12,086 nt of DNA. It comes from JAUWQU01 sp964605095 (GTDB lineage Bacteria; Planctomycetota; Phycisphaerae; SM23-33). The stretch is taken from assembly GCA_964605095.1 (NCBI GenBank), contig CAZSBS010000155.1:1-12086 (forward strand). Reading direction: 5' to 3'. Shown here piece after piece: positions 5,198-12,086 of the stretch. A model generated the notes under the pieces. The model had not been told where the DNA came from. It was given only the letters and a program-made list of their open reading frames with translations, and ran no database searches. Every line of letters begins with the position of its first letter. The stretch's first letter is position 1. The translations under genes and the position numbers were made by a program.

Positions 5198-6640
5198 TTA
5201 GAAGCCGATCTTGAAGGCCCCTGCGGCCGCATTCATGACGCCTTCCAGATCCCGGCGCTGCTCTGCCGAGAGGACTTCGGGCGGCTCGTATTGCGCAAGA
5301 TGGCACTCCACCTCGTCTCGGGCCCGCTGCATGAGGTCCGGGGCTCCACCGGCCCGTTCCTGCATCTGCGTCCGGTCGATGAGCGGCCCGGGAATGTAGT
5401 GTTCCTGGTGGAAGTACTTGAGCGTGTGGTCGGCCGTCAGGAGGGTCTTCTCGCGGAGCAGCTCATCGAAGAGGGCGTCGGCAGGGAAGTCCTCGCGCGG
5501 CTCCAGGCCCGCCACCAGCCGGCGGGTCATGTTGCAAAGCTCGGCGTCGAAGACAAGCTTCTCCAGTGACAGGCAGCTTTCAAAGTAATGCATCCCCGCG
5601 CCGGAGACGCTGTTTACCCCGGCCAGGCCGGCCAGGTACAAGCCTCCGCCGGACTCGAAGCCCGCCTGGGCGTCGAGGGTCTTGCTGTCACTCATGCCGA
5701 TGTACGCCTGGGTGGGCAGACCCAGGTACTTGCCCACTTCAATGTAGGCGCAGTCCATCAACTGCGCCTCCACGGCCGAAATGCTGGCCGCCATCGTACG
5801 CATGTCGAAAATGCCCGGCGAGCCGCCGTAGAGGATCGGCGCGCCGGGGCGCGTGGTCTGGGAGATTACGATGCCGCTGAGGGTTTCGACCGTATGCTGG
5901 ATGACGCAGCCGACAAGGGAGATCGGCGAGACCAGCCCGGCCAGCGGCATGGTGATGATCTCCACGGGAATGCCCAGCTCGGCACACCGGGCGGTGTTGT
6001 CGGCCGTGGTGGTGCTCCATTTCAGCGGGGAAGTGGGGCAGCACGAGAAGATTGTGAATGGTTTCTCGCGCAGGGCCTCGCGCGTGCCTCGCACGGCCAG
6101 GACCATCTCCGCCATCACCTCGAAGCCGCCGATGGTGAACGCGCCGGTCACAATCGCTTTGCTGGTGGTCTTCAGCAGCGCGTACAGGCGAATGCTGTCG
6201 CCGATGGCCTTGGGCACGTTGTCGGGCACGAGGGCGGTGGAGGAGTAGTCGATCGCGTCAAGCTGCTCGACGAGCCTGCTGTAGCGGAGCATGTCGTCGG
6301 TCGATATGGGGCGCATCCGGCAGGTATTGGCGTCCAGTATCTTGATGGCTGCCGAGCCGGGCGTGAAGTGTGTTTTGTCGCCGGACAAATCGCAGCAACT
6401 CTCGCCGGCAATGTTCCACAGTTTGATCCGGCGCGGCACAGTCCGAACCGCCGCCTCGACCACCTCGCGAGGCATCCGGACGCACTTGCTGCCGGCATCG
6501 ACCCGACAGCCGGCCTCGGCAAGCCTCGCCAGCAACGCTTCGTGAGGCAGCGTGACGCCTTTGGTATCCAGCAGCTTGTAGGCTTCGTCGAGGATCCGCT
6601 CGATAAGTTCGTCGCTCAGGAATCTCAGCCGTGGTCTCAT
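5198..6640 (-). CDS. MttB-family (COG5598) methyltransferase, non-pyrrolysine type
   Basis: This 480-residue cytoplasmic protein fits the trimethylamine/glycine-betaine methyltransferase family, which moves a methyl group from a quaternary or tertiary amine to a corrinoid protein. Its length is usual for the family. Visible signatures are the start MRPRLRFLSDELIERILDEA, FTPGSAAIKILD, GGSPGIFDMRT, then MSDSKTLDAQAGFESGGGLY followed by LAGLAGVNSVSGAGMHYFES. The frame is open without an in-frame TAG, so the pyrrolysine used by archaeal trimethylamine MttB is absent. This places it with MtgB-like and other homologues of varied or unknown substrate. No corrinoid protein, MtbA-like protein or reactivase adjoins it. 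The start at 6640 fits the family N-terminus and has a GGGA-type site 11-12 bases upstream; ATG at 6673 is an 11-residue longer alternative. Integrase relics lie on both sides. The family call is sure; the substrate is not. Confidence 0.88.
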   Translation of the reverse strand: MRPRLRFLSDELIERILDEAYKLLDTKGVTLPHEALLARLAEAGCRVDAGSKCVRMPREVVEAAVRTVPRRIKLWNIAGESCCDLSGDKTHFTPGSAAIKILDANTCRMRPISTDDMLRYSRLVEQLDAIDYSSTALVPDNVPKAIGDSIRLYALLKTTSKAIVTGAFTIGGFEVMAEMVLAVRGTREALREKPFTIFSCCPTSPLKWSTTTADNTARCAELGIPVEIITMPLAGLVSPISLVGCVIQHTVETLSGIVISQTTRPGAPILYGGSPGIFDMRTMAASISAVEAQLMDCAYIEVGKYLGLPTQAYIGMSDSKTLDAQAGFESGGGLYLAGLAGVNSVSGAGMHYFESCLSLEKLVFDAELCNMTRRLVAGLEPREDFPADALFDELLREKTLLTADHTLKYFHQEHYIPGPLIDRTQMQERAGGAPDLMQRARDEVECHLAQYEPPEVLSAEQRRDLEGVMNAAAGAFKIGF

Positions 6641-6712
6641 GTCGCAGTTCGTCCCTATCCTGATAGTTCCCATGTGGATTCATGCCCACGACCATCGCGG
6701 GCCTTTTCGATG

Positions 6713-6740
6713 ATTCTATCGCGTTTCCGGACATAGGCAA
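6713..6740 (-). promoter_or_regulatory. Candidate sigma-70-type promoter of the MttB-family gene
   Basis: The minus strand reads TTGCCT (6735-6740), 16 bases, then TAGAAT (6713-6718): 4/6 and 5/6 matches to -35 and -10 boxes. Transcription would start near 6706, giving a leader of about 33 or 66 bases depending on which start codon is used. Confidence 0.45.
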
Positions 6741-6852
6741 GCTCTACCTTCCGCGTGCCTTCCGAAAACTCCGTCTTCGTTGGTTATGCGGCACTTACGA
6801 TGTTGTGCCATGCCTGGGCGCGTAAGCGGGGCCCCTGCTGCTGTCGGAGATC

Positions 6853-6933
6853 GAGTGCATGGACCACGTTATCGTGCTGAACGAGGATCATCTCCGCGGG
6901 ATTCCGCGGCCCGTCTGCCCGCCGGAGCCGGGC
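6853..6933 (+). pseudogene. Decayed C-terminal piece of an integrase-core transposase
   Basis: The + strand reads ECMDHVIVLNEDHLR and then GIPRPVCPPEPG. The first part is the conserved stretch near the end of rve-type integrase cores, usually seen as RRECLDHVIVLNE.HLRR. The second part resembles the PRPVQPPE..G segment that normally follows after an intervening AYYH..RTHLSLDKDAPE block, which is missing here, as if deleted. A TAA stop lies just upstream in frame at about 6822, and there is no catalytic core. It is on the opposite strand to the N-terminal relic at 4939-5081, so the two are not simply one element cut by the MttB-family gene. Motif recognition is from memory; no search was made. 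Confidence 0.6.
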
Positions 6934-7104
6934 AGCCCCAGGAACTCGCCGATTCCGCTGCCGGATGCGATTTTCGGGATGGGCAGCCGAACATAGTCGT
7001 GAAATACGAAGGGCGAGAGCCGCACAGGACCATTGGCGTGTGGCTGAGAGGGAGGCACCTCTCGGAGCAGGCTAGCTCTGACACACTTTTTATATACGGT
7101 TCCT

Positions 7105-7128
7105 GCGCGGGCATCTCGCCCGTGGTTT
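7105..7128 (+). repeat. Copy of the GTAGC-type palindromic repeat
   Basis: GCGCGGGCATC, TC, then GCCCGTGGTTT forms a stem CGGGC/GCCCG (7108-7112 with 7118-7122). The same two half-motifs occur on the minus strand inside 227-332, where about 23 bases with their own CCCC/GGGG hairpin separate them. A shared sequence beyond the stem supports a common repeat family and not chance palindromes. Confidence 0.55.
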
Positions 7129-7150
7129 GCATCATCCAAATTGTCAATTC

Positions 7151-7237
7151 CATCGCAGAGAGCGCAGAGGCCGCAGAGACAATTAGATAGAACTCTTTAT
7201 CTTCATCTTCTCCGCGTTCTCCGCGGCCTCTGCGATG
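7151..7237. repeat. Long imperfect inverted repeat (CGCAGAGGC type)
   Basis: CATCGCAGAG (7151-7160) is the exact reverse complement of CTCTGCGATG (7228-7237). CGCAGAGGCCGCAGAG (7163-7178) pairs with CTCCGCGGCCTCTGCG (7219-7234) with one mismatch; the two pairings share bases, so they are alternatives. An AT-richer loop lies between. It sits downstream of the large PEP-CTERM gene and could form a transcript-end structure, but a classic hairpin plus T-run is not present. It may equally be a dispersed repeat. Confidence 0.55.
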
Positions 7238-7256
7238 AATCTCTTTGGCTACGGGC

Positions 7257-7325
7257 CTAGAACCTGCGCCGCCGCCGGAGAATAGCCAACGCGCCGATGG
7301 CCAGCCCCGAGGCTGGCTCGGGATT
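7257..7325 (-). pseudogene. Relic PEP-CTERM tail, in frame just after the stop of the large gene
   Basis: Directly after the TGA (7326-7328) of the large PEP-CTERM gene, the same frame reads NPEPASGLAIGALAILRRRR and then RF, and ends with TAG at 7257-7259. This is a nearly full sorting tail: a PEP motif, a short hydrophobic segment and an Arg cluster, about three residues shorter than usual. Its DNA (CTGGCCATCGGC, TTGGCT, then CGG repeats) is closer to the tail of the upstream neighbour, which reads LLAIGGLAVLRRRR, than to the tail of its own gene, FVMMAAGLPALLKRRRR. It has no start of its own and would be translated only by reading through TGA. Confidence 0.75.
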
Positions 7326-10300
7326 TCAGCTCCGGCGTCGCCTTCGCTTCAACAGAGCAGGAAGGCCCGCGGCCATCATGACAAAGAGGGTCGCGGGCTC
7401 CGGGGTCGTCGAGGGCGCGCTGCCGCTGGTGCTCATGTTGGCCATCAAGGTACTAAGGTCGTCCCAGTCAACCGTCCCGCTTTCGTTGAAGTCGCCCGCG
7501 GCGACCCCACCACTCCCGCCGAAGTTCTGCTTCAGGATCATGAAGTCGGCCGCGTCAACCACGCCGTCGCCGTTGGCATCACCCGTCACGCCGAACGTCA
7601 GGTAGATCCGCCCGGCCCCGGGCGTGGTGTCCTGGCCGATCTTGGCGATGGGCCAACCGTCGGGGGTGGCGATGATGTCACCGGCGATACTGCCGCCGGT
7701 GCCAAACGTGCCGGTGTAGGTGAACAGGTCGTACTCCATGTCGGCCTCAGGCGTGCCGCCATCGTTCACAAGCGAGAGTTGCCAGCCGGGAATCAACCGC
7801 AAATCGCCGTTGATGGCAACAAGGTCCGTCTCGCTGCTGCCGAGCTGCCAGACGTAGATGGAGCCCGCCTCCATCGCGACGCTGCTGGGGGTTTCCTCCG
7901 TGCCGACGGTCAGCGTGCCGGCGCTGGCGCCCGGGGCGATGATGCAGCCGTCATTCACGGTGACCTCGCCGCCGATAAAGCCGGTGCCGCCCAGTGTGCC
8001 GCCGTTGACGGTCACCGCGCCGGTGCCGGTGCCGCTGTCGGTTGTGTTGTTCACGAGCAGCGTGCCTTCGCTGACAATCGTGCCGCCGCCGTACGTGTTC
8101 GCGCCGGAGAGGGTCAGCGTCCCGCTGCCGATCTTGGTCAAGGCGCCGTTGCTCAAAATGCCGTTGTAGGCGGTGGACTGGCCGTTGTTGCCAATACTTA
8201 GGGTGTAGCCGCTCATGTTCACGTCACGCGATCCGGTCAACCCGCCCAGCGTGGAGTCCTGGCCGAAGGCCACGGAGCCCGTGTCGGCGCTGTTCATATC
8301 CAGCGTGCTGTACTGCATGGCCAGGGCATTGCTCAGCGTCAATAGGCCTGACTTGATCTGGGTATTGCCGGTGTAGGTGTTGGCGGCGTTAAAGAACACA
8401 CCTTGGGCGTCGCCGCCGATGACGCTGACGATCCCGGCGGTGCCGGGAGTCATGCCAGTCGGATCCTGGATGACTCCATTGAGCCTCAAGTCCCAATATT
8501 GCAATTCAATCGTGAGGCTGTGGCCTGCCGCGTCGGCCGTTCCCAAGGTTATAGTGCCCGGGAAGTTGAGGACTCTCCCAAAGTACAACTTCATCGCGCC
8601 GGTATTACCACTCTGGACGATGACGTTATTGTTGTAAGAACCCACTGAAGCGCCGGGTGATAGTTGCACCGTGGCATCCGAATTGCCGGTGGTGTCGCCC
8701 AGATTAATGGTGCTGTTAGCACTGATTCCGCGCACTTCAACGCCGCCGACGTTTCCGCCGGCGATCAAAGTCCCACCCTTGATCGTGGTATCGCCGGTGT
8801 AAGTGCTGCTGTTGCTGCCGAGGATCAGCGTGCCGGCGCCGATTTTCGTCAGACTGCCGTCGGTGCCGCTGAGAGCGCCGGAATAGGTTGTGTCGGCATT
8901 ATTACCGCCAACCGTCAAGGCCACAGCGTTCGCGGCGTTATCCTGCAAGTCGAGGTTGGCGCTTCCGCTCAGGCCGCCGAAGGTAAAGGCGTGCTCGGCG
9001 ACCGACGAGTCGAACACGATGCCCGTGCCGCCCGTGGTCAGGGTGCTGCCCTGAAGGGCGTTCTGGCTGCTCAGGTTCAGCGTGCCTTCGGACACGGTGG
9101 TATCGCCGCTGTAGGTGTTGGTGCCGGAGAGGGTCAGAGTGCCCGCGCCCGACTTGGTCATTCCGGTGGTGCCGGCCAAGTCAACGCCGATCGTGGCCGT
9201 CATGGCCTCACCGACGGTGATGGTGTTGTATGCGGCAGTGGTGCCGGCGAGGTTGATGACGGGGGTTCCAGTCCCGGCGGCCAGGGCGTAGCCGTCGACC
9301 TCGAACGTCAGGCCCTCGTTGACCGTCACCGTGCCGTTCACGGTGACCGTGCCGGGCGCGCCAGTAAAGATCAGGGCGCCTGCGGGGGCCTGGGTCAAGC
9401 TGCCTTGAACGCCTGGGCTGGTGGCCCAGACGGCCGACGCCGAACTCCATGTTCCATTCCCGCCGCCGCCGACTTGCGGGGCCCAGTAATTGCCTTCGGT
9501 GGTAGAGGTGACCAGCAAGCTCAGCACGCTGCCTACGTAGCCGAGAGAGTAGTTACTCGGGACAGACCCGCCGGTGAGGCTTTGCAACAAGTAGTTCTCG
9601 ATGGGTGCTGACACGTTTGATCCAGTGTAGCCGATGAGGTCGTAGTCGCCGGGAGCGAGGCCGGAGGTCGTCGTCACCATGATGATTGTGCCGCTTGCGG
9701 CGGTGAGGTCGCCGGTGACGTCCACGTAATCCTTATCGCCGATGCTATTGATATCGAAGTAGCCGATGGCCCCGTCTTCGAACGTCAGGTCGCCGACGAT
9801 TGTGAGCGTGCCGGTTGAGCCGACGTTGTCCGTGCCGGGGTTGACCTTGGCGGTGCCAGCCACGCTCACCGCGCCGGCGACCATGCCAGTGCCGGTGAGA
9901 TTGCCGCCACCGAGCACATTCAGTGCCGCGACGGTCAACGTGGTGCCGTCGGCGAGGCTGGTCTTCAAACTGTTGACCGTGGTACCGGCGAGATTCCTCG
10001 TGGCGTCCACCGTCAGTTCGTCGCTGACGTTGATAATGGCGCCGGGGGCGGTAATCGAGAGCCCCGCGAAGCTCGCCGAGGTGTTGGCCTTGGCGATGGT
10101 GAGCGTCGAGGCCCCATCCAGCGACAGCGTGCCGCCGGTGGTGTTCAGGGCCGTCAACTCGTCGTTACTGATCGTCAGAGACTGGCCGGTCATCGTAACC
10201 GAACCGCTGGTGCTAGTGCTGAGGATGCTGAGAGTGCTGCAGACCGCCGGGACAATGCTCATGGCGCTGTCGATGGTCACCGCGTGACCGTCCACGGTCA

Positions 10301-11084
10301 CGGCATCGTAGGTTGCCGGAACCCGAGCCGGGCTCCAGGTGCTTGCGGTATTCCAGTCGGTGCTGTCGGCGCTAAACAACGGCGTCAGCGGCGCGGCAAC
10401 CACATCGACCTCACCGAAGAAACCGTTGGTAAGGTCGACCTGCATCAGCAGAAATTGGGCAAAGGCCAATGTTCCCCCGGTATCGGTGAAGCTCACCCCG
10501 ATTTGGTGTCCAAGGCTGGTGTCGTTCCAATAGGTTGTCGCGACAGTGCCGAGCGAAGTCCACCCATTGTCCACAAGATTACCGCCCGTACTGGGAGCGC
10601 TGCCCGCTGCAGAGTAGTAGAGAGTATAGCCCTGGTCTTGCCGGCTAGGATCGACGGTCCCTACCCACGAATAGCTATTGAATTCCGCCACGTTTACCAC
10701 GCTCCCGAGATCGATCGTCATAAGGCCGAAGCCCCAGTTACTAGCGCCAACATCCCAGTCGCTAGTTTGCCCCACACCATTATTTAAGTTACTCACCGGA
10801 AGGTTATTGGCGAGTGTAACCGGAGAGAAAGACATGCCGATATCGCTCGTGTACGAGTTGAAAGCAACGTACGTCCAAGTACTTTGTGACGCATCGACAT
10901 AGTCGACAGCGGACAGGTTGGGAACCGTGGTGAAATGACCCCATTCAGTCGTGGGGTTGGTAGTGGTGTCATAAGCTTCAACCGTGATGTCGGTCGCCTG
11001 GGCAGTGCCTGCCAGTGCCAGAGCGCCTATCGCGACCAGGGAAATGACACACAGTAATTCGTTGAGCCGATTCTGCCGCTTCAT
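7326..11084 (-). CDS. Large PEP-CTERM surface protein: F5/8C-like domain, beta-strand repeats, dockerin-like module
   Basis: This 1252-residue protein is probably exported and surface-anchored. In order it has: a Sec signal with cleavage near AQA-TD (about 31); an F5/8C-like domain (about 32-229) paralogous to the upstream neighbour; and passenger segments that begin near 236 (DSTDWNTASTWSPARVP) and near 534 (GGGGNGTWSSASAVWATSPG). At least four autotransporter-associated beta-strand repeats follow, near 642 (GAGTLTLSGTNTYSGDTTVS), 745, 899 and 982. A dockerin-like pair of calcium loops (DANGDGVVDAAD from 1169; DFNESGTVDWDD) and the tail PEPATLFVMMAAGLPALLKR with an Arg run (PEP at 1228-1230) complete it. 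The dockerin may bind a cohesin-like partner and the tail needs an exosortase; neither is in the window. The middle is rich in Gly, Thr, Ser and Ala and would fold as a beta-helix. The start at 11084 has a perfect AGGAGG (11091-11096) 6 bases upstream; ATG at 11117 was rejected for that reason. Its ligand and function are unknown. Confidence 0.88.
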   Translation of the reverse strand: MKRQNRLNELLCVISLVAIGALALAGTAQATDITVEAYDTTTNPTTEWGHFTTVPNLSAVDYVDASQSTWTYVAFNSYTSDIGMSFSPVTLANNLPVSNLNNGVGQTSDWDVGASNWGFGLMTIDLGSVVNVAEFNSYSWVGTVDPSRQDQGYTLYYSAAGSAPSTGGNLVDNGWTSLGTVATTYWNDTSLGHQIGVSFTDTGGTLAFAQFLLMQVDLTNGFFGEVDVVAAPLTPLFSADSTDWNTASTWSPARVPATYDAVTVDGHAVTIDSAMSIVPAVCSTLSILSTSTSGSVTMTGQSLTISNDELTALNTTGGTLSLDGASTLTIAKANTSASFAGLSITAPGAIINVSDELTVDATRNLAGTTVNSLKTSLADGTTLTVAALNVLGGGNLTGTGMVAGAVSVAGTAKVNPGTDNVGSTGTLTIVGDLTFEDGAIGYFDINSIGDKDYVDVTGDLTAASGTIIMVTTTSGLAPGDYDLIGYTGSNVSAPIENYLLQSLTGGSVPSNYSLGYVGSVLSLLVTSTTEGNYWAPQVGGGGNGTWSSASAVWATSPGVQGSLTQAPAGALIFTGAPGTVTVNGTVTVNEGLTFEVDGYALAAGTGTPVINLAGTTAAYNTITVGEAMTATIGVDLAGTTGMTKSGAGTLTLSGTNTYSGDTTVSEGTLNLSSQNALQGSTLTTGGTGIVFDSSVAEHAFTFGGLSGSANLDLQDNAANAVALTVGGNNADTTYSGALSGTDGSLTKIGAGTLILGSNSSTYTGDTTIKGGTLIAGGNVGGVEVRGISANSTINLGDTTGNSDATVQLSPGASVGSYNNNVIVQSGNTGAMKLYFGRVLNFPGTITLGTADAAGHSLTIELQYWDLRLNGVIQDPTGMTPGTAGIVSVIGGDAQGVFFNAANTYTGNTQIKSGLLTLSNALAMQYSTLDMNSADTGSVAFGQDSTLGGLTGSRDVNMSGYTLSIGNNGQSTAYNGILSNGALTKIGSGTLTLSGANTYGGGTIVSEGTLLVNNTTDSGTGTGAVTVNGGTLGGTGFIGGEVTVNDGCIIAPGASAGTLTVGTEETPSSVAMEAGSIYVWQLGSSETDLVAINGDLRLIPGWQLSLVNDGGTPEADMEYDLFTYTGTFGTGGSIAGDIIATPDGWPIAKIGQDTTPGAGRIYLTFGVTGDANGDGVVDAADFMILKQNFGGSGGVAAGDFNESGTVDWDDLSTLMANMSTSGSAPSTTPEPATLFVMMAAGLPALLKRRRRRS

Positions 11085-11163
11085 CGCATGCCTCCTGCAA
11101 AAGAAAAAAATGCCCAAACAAACCGGTAAGTACCAAACTGTTCAGTACCGCAAAACCGCAAAT

Positions 11164-11200
11164 TGGCGAAATCGCCATGACTCCGGGGACAGCCATTATA
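11164..11200 (-). promoter_or_regulatory. Candidate -10 and operator-like palindrome upstream of the large PEP-CTERM gene
   Basis: A perfect TATAAT lies on the minus strand at 11195-11200, just beyond the terminator of the upstream gene and 111 bases before the ATG; no good -35 is seen. A palindrome TGGCGA-AA-TCGCCA (11164-11177) lies within the predicted leader or start region. Two AGTACC direct repeats 15 bases apart (11129-11134, 11144-11149) follow. These could be regulator sites; only the sequence pattern supports this. Confidence 0.35.
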
Positions 11201-11206
11201 CAGTCG

Positions 11207-11255
11207 AAAAAATGGCTCCGGACATGCTTCCATCTTCGGAAGCATGTCCGGAGCC
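11207..11255 (-). terminator. Strong intrinsic terminator of the upstream PEP-CTERM gene
   Basis: A perfect 18-bp stem (11214-11231 with 11238-11255, GGCTCCGGACATGCTTCC and its complement) has a six-base loop. On the minus strand it is followed by one A and six Ts (11207-11212). It lies 115 bases after the stop of the 11370-12086 gene and separates that gene from the next one on the same strand. Confidence 0.85.
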
Positions 11256-11369
11256 CCGTATTACGAAGCTCCTGAAACCATTCCACCGGCCCGCGGCCGG
11301 GGGCTGTTGGTTGTTTCCTGACCGGACCAGCATGACCCAAAACCAGGATCAGGCCCAATGCTAAAAAGC

Positions 11370-12086
11370 TTAGGCCCTTGCCCGCCGCCGCCGCAGCACA
11401 GCCAAGCCGCCGATGGCCAGCAGCGCCATCGTCGCCGGCTCGGGGATAAAGACATCGATCTCACCGTAGAAATCGTCGGTCCCGCCCGCCGTGCCGCCGG
11501 AGGGAATCGTCATCCGCAGATAGCGGACACCGGACAATGGACCACCGGTACCGCCGGCGAAGCTCACCCCAACCTGGTGCGACAAGCCGAGATTGTTATC
11601 CTCGCCGTTAAAATACGTATCGACTGTCCCGACCAACGTCCAATCAGTACCGTTCGCCGAGGAATCGAGAGTATAATGCTGGTCTTGGCGAGGCGCGGCC
11701 CAATCGCCGGCCCACGTATAGGTATTGAATGCCACCACATCCATCACTCCCCCGAGATCGATCGTGATCTCGACCACACCCCACCTACTAGCTCCCGTGT
11801 CCACTTCGCTAGCCTGACCAACACCATTATTTAAGGCGGCCGGCGACCAGCCCATGGCATAATAATACGGAGAGATTGACATCCCGGTATCGCTCGTGTA
11901 CGTCTCCCCAGCGTCCGTCCAAGTGCTTTGTGACGCATCGAGAATGTCGTCTGCGGACGGGTTATTAGTGGCCAAACCCCAAGTAGTAGTCGAGCCGTCT
12001 GTAGCATAGGACTCAATCAACGGGGTGATTTCCGCTTGCGCCGCGGCTGCCACGAACAGAGCCGCCACCGCCACTGCCACACACAT
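11370..12086 (-). CDS. F5/8C-like PEP-CTERM protein, 5' end cut by the window edge
   Basis: At least 238 residues are visible. The visible N-terminus MCVAVAVAALFVAAAAQAE is the hydrophobic and cleavage part of a Sec signal but lacks the basic start, so the true start codon probably lies beyond 12086. The mature domain (about 19-215) is a discoidin or F5/8 type C-like jelly roll: WGVVEITIDLGGVMDVVAFN, YTLDSSANGTDWTLVGTVDT and GVRYLRMTIPSGG, ending FYGEIDVF. Such domains often bind sugars or surfaces, but no ligand is evident here. The tail IPEPATMALLAIGGLAVLRR plus RRARA is a PEP-CTERM sorting signal for an exosortase. The domain shares close protein and DNA similarity with the N-terminus of the next gene downstream. 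A strong terminator follows, so the two genes are probably transcribed separately. Confidence 0.85.
   Translation of the reverse strand: MCVAVAVAALFVAAAAQAEITPLIESYATDGSTTTWGLATNNPSADDILDASQSTWTDAGETYTSDTGMSISPYYYAMGWSPAALNNGVGQASEVDTGASRWGVVEITIDLGGVMDVVAFNTYTWAGDWAAPRQDQHYTLDSSANGTDWTLVGTVDTYFNGEDNNLGLSHQVGVSFAGGTGGPLSGVRYLRMTIPSGGTAGGTDDFYGEIDVFIPEPATMALLAIGGLAVLRRRRARA

Larger units (their letters stand above)
6741..7256. other. Gene-poor stretch between the MttB-family gene and the PEP-CTERM locus
   Basis: I find no convincing intact gene here. The stretch holds an integrase relic (6853-6933), a palindromic repeat copy (7105-7128), a long imperfect inverted repeat (7151-7237) and a small hairpin GAGAGG/CCTCTC (7046-7063). 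An open + frame runs through 6940-7140 (it includes GQPNIVVKYEGREPHRTIGV), and there is an open minus frame opposite it. Neither has a start signal or a family I recognise, so either may be part of a decayed gene. Confidence 0.5.

Noticed and set aside
5034..5306. Small minus-strand open frame next to the MttB-family gene
   Set aside because: Only its last 15 residues look like anything (the integrase relic); the rest overlaps the 3' end of the methyltransferase gene and lacks a start signal.
5198..6640. Pyrrolysine-containing MttB
   Set aside because: No in-frame amber codon is present, so the protein is the non-pyrrolysine type and trimethylamine should not be assumed as substrate.
5588..6736. 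Long plus-strand open frame opposite the MttB-family gene
   Set aside because: The minus strand has a full-length, motif-complete family member; the plus frame has His/Arg/Gly-rich composition typical of a shadow in GC-rich DNA.
7245..9611. Long open plus-strand frames opposite the large PEP-CTERM gene
   Set aside because: They give Gly/Ala/Val/Arg-rich sequences without any family motif and mirror the repetitive codons of the real minus-strand gene.
11164..11200. Sigma-54 promoter for the large PEP-CTERM gene, as known for some proteobacterial PEP-CTERM genes
   Set aside because: No GG/GC pair with the -24/-12 spacing was found in the upstream region.

Overview
The window looks like chromosomal DNA from a Planctomycetota bacterium, probably of the Phycisphaerae or a related class. 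The evidence is GC-rich coding, two PEP-CTERM proteins with poly-arginine tails, a dockerin-like pair of calcium loops on a beta-strand-repeat protein, a HzsA-related dihaem protein, a standalone MttB-family methyltransferase, and short GTAGC-type palindromic repeats between genes. The lineage is inferred from gene content only; there is no rRNA gene in the window.

Left part (1-2300). The window opens on the 3' end of a + strand leucyl/phenylalanyl-tRNA-protein transferase gene (aat) that carries an apparent one-base frameshift. A palindrome-rich element (227-332) separates it from three minus-strand genes: a small Cys-rich, metal-binding-type lipoprotein (344-667), an FAH/2-keto-4-pentenoate hydratase-family protein with an unusual export signal (784-1674), and a YlbF-family protein with a TTG start (1767-2108). 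The YlbF gene is divergent from the next gene.

Middle (2300-7260). A large exported HzsA-related protein (2307-4859, +) has a beta-propeller-like N-terminal half and two CxxCH haem sites. Next comes a minus-strand MttB-family (COG5598) methyltransferase without pyrrolysine (5198-6640). Decayed pieces of an IS-type integrase lie on both sides of it: an N-terminal piece at 4939-5081 (-) and a C-terminal piece at 6853-6933 (+). The gene-free stretch 6741-7256 also holds a copy of the palindromic repeat and a long imperfect inverted repeat.

Right part (7257-12086). Two minus-strand PEP-CTERM genes lie in tandem, separated by a strong intrinsic terminator and a candidate promoter. The upstream one (11370-12086, cut by the window edge) is a short F5/8C-like domain plus PEP-CTERM tail. 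The downstream one (7326-11084) starts with a paralogous copy of that domain, then has about 900 residues of beta-strand-repeat passenger, a dockerin-like module and its own PEP-CTERM. Just after its stop codon, in the same frame, lies a second relic PEP-CTERM tail that resembles the neighbour's tail. This suggests that the large gene arose when a passenger-dockerin cassette was inserted into a duplicated copy of the small gene.

The genes do not form one obvious pathway. The shared theme is the cell envelope: a lipoprotein, exported enzymes and surface-sorted proteins. I see no complete novel system; the most interesting items are the chimeric PEP-CTERM pair, the HzsA-like protein and the exported hydratase-fold protein.
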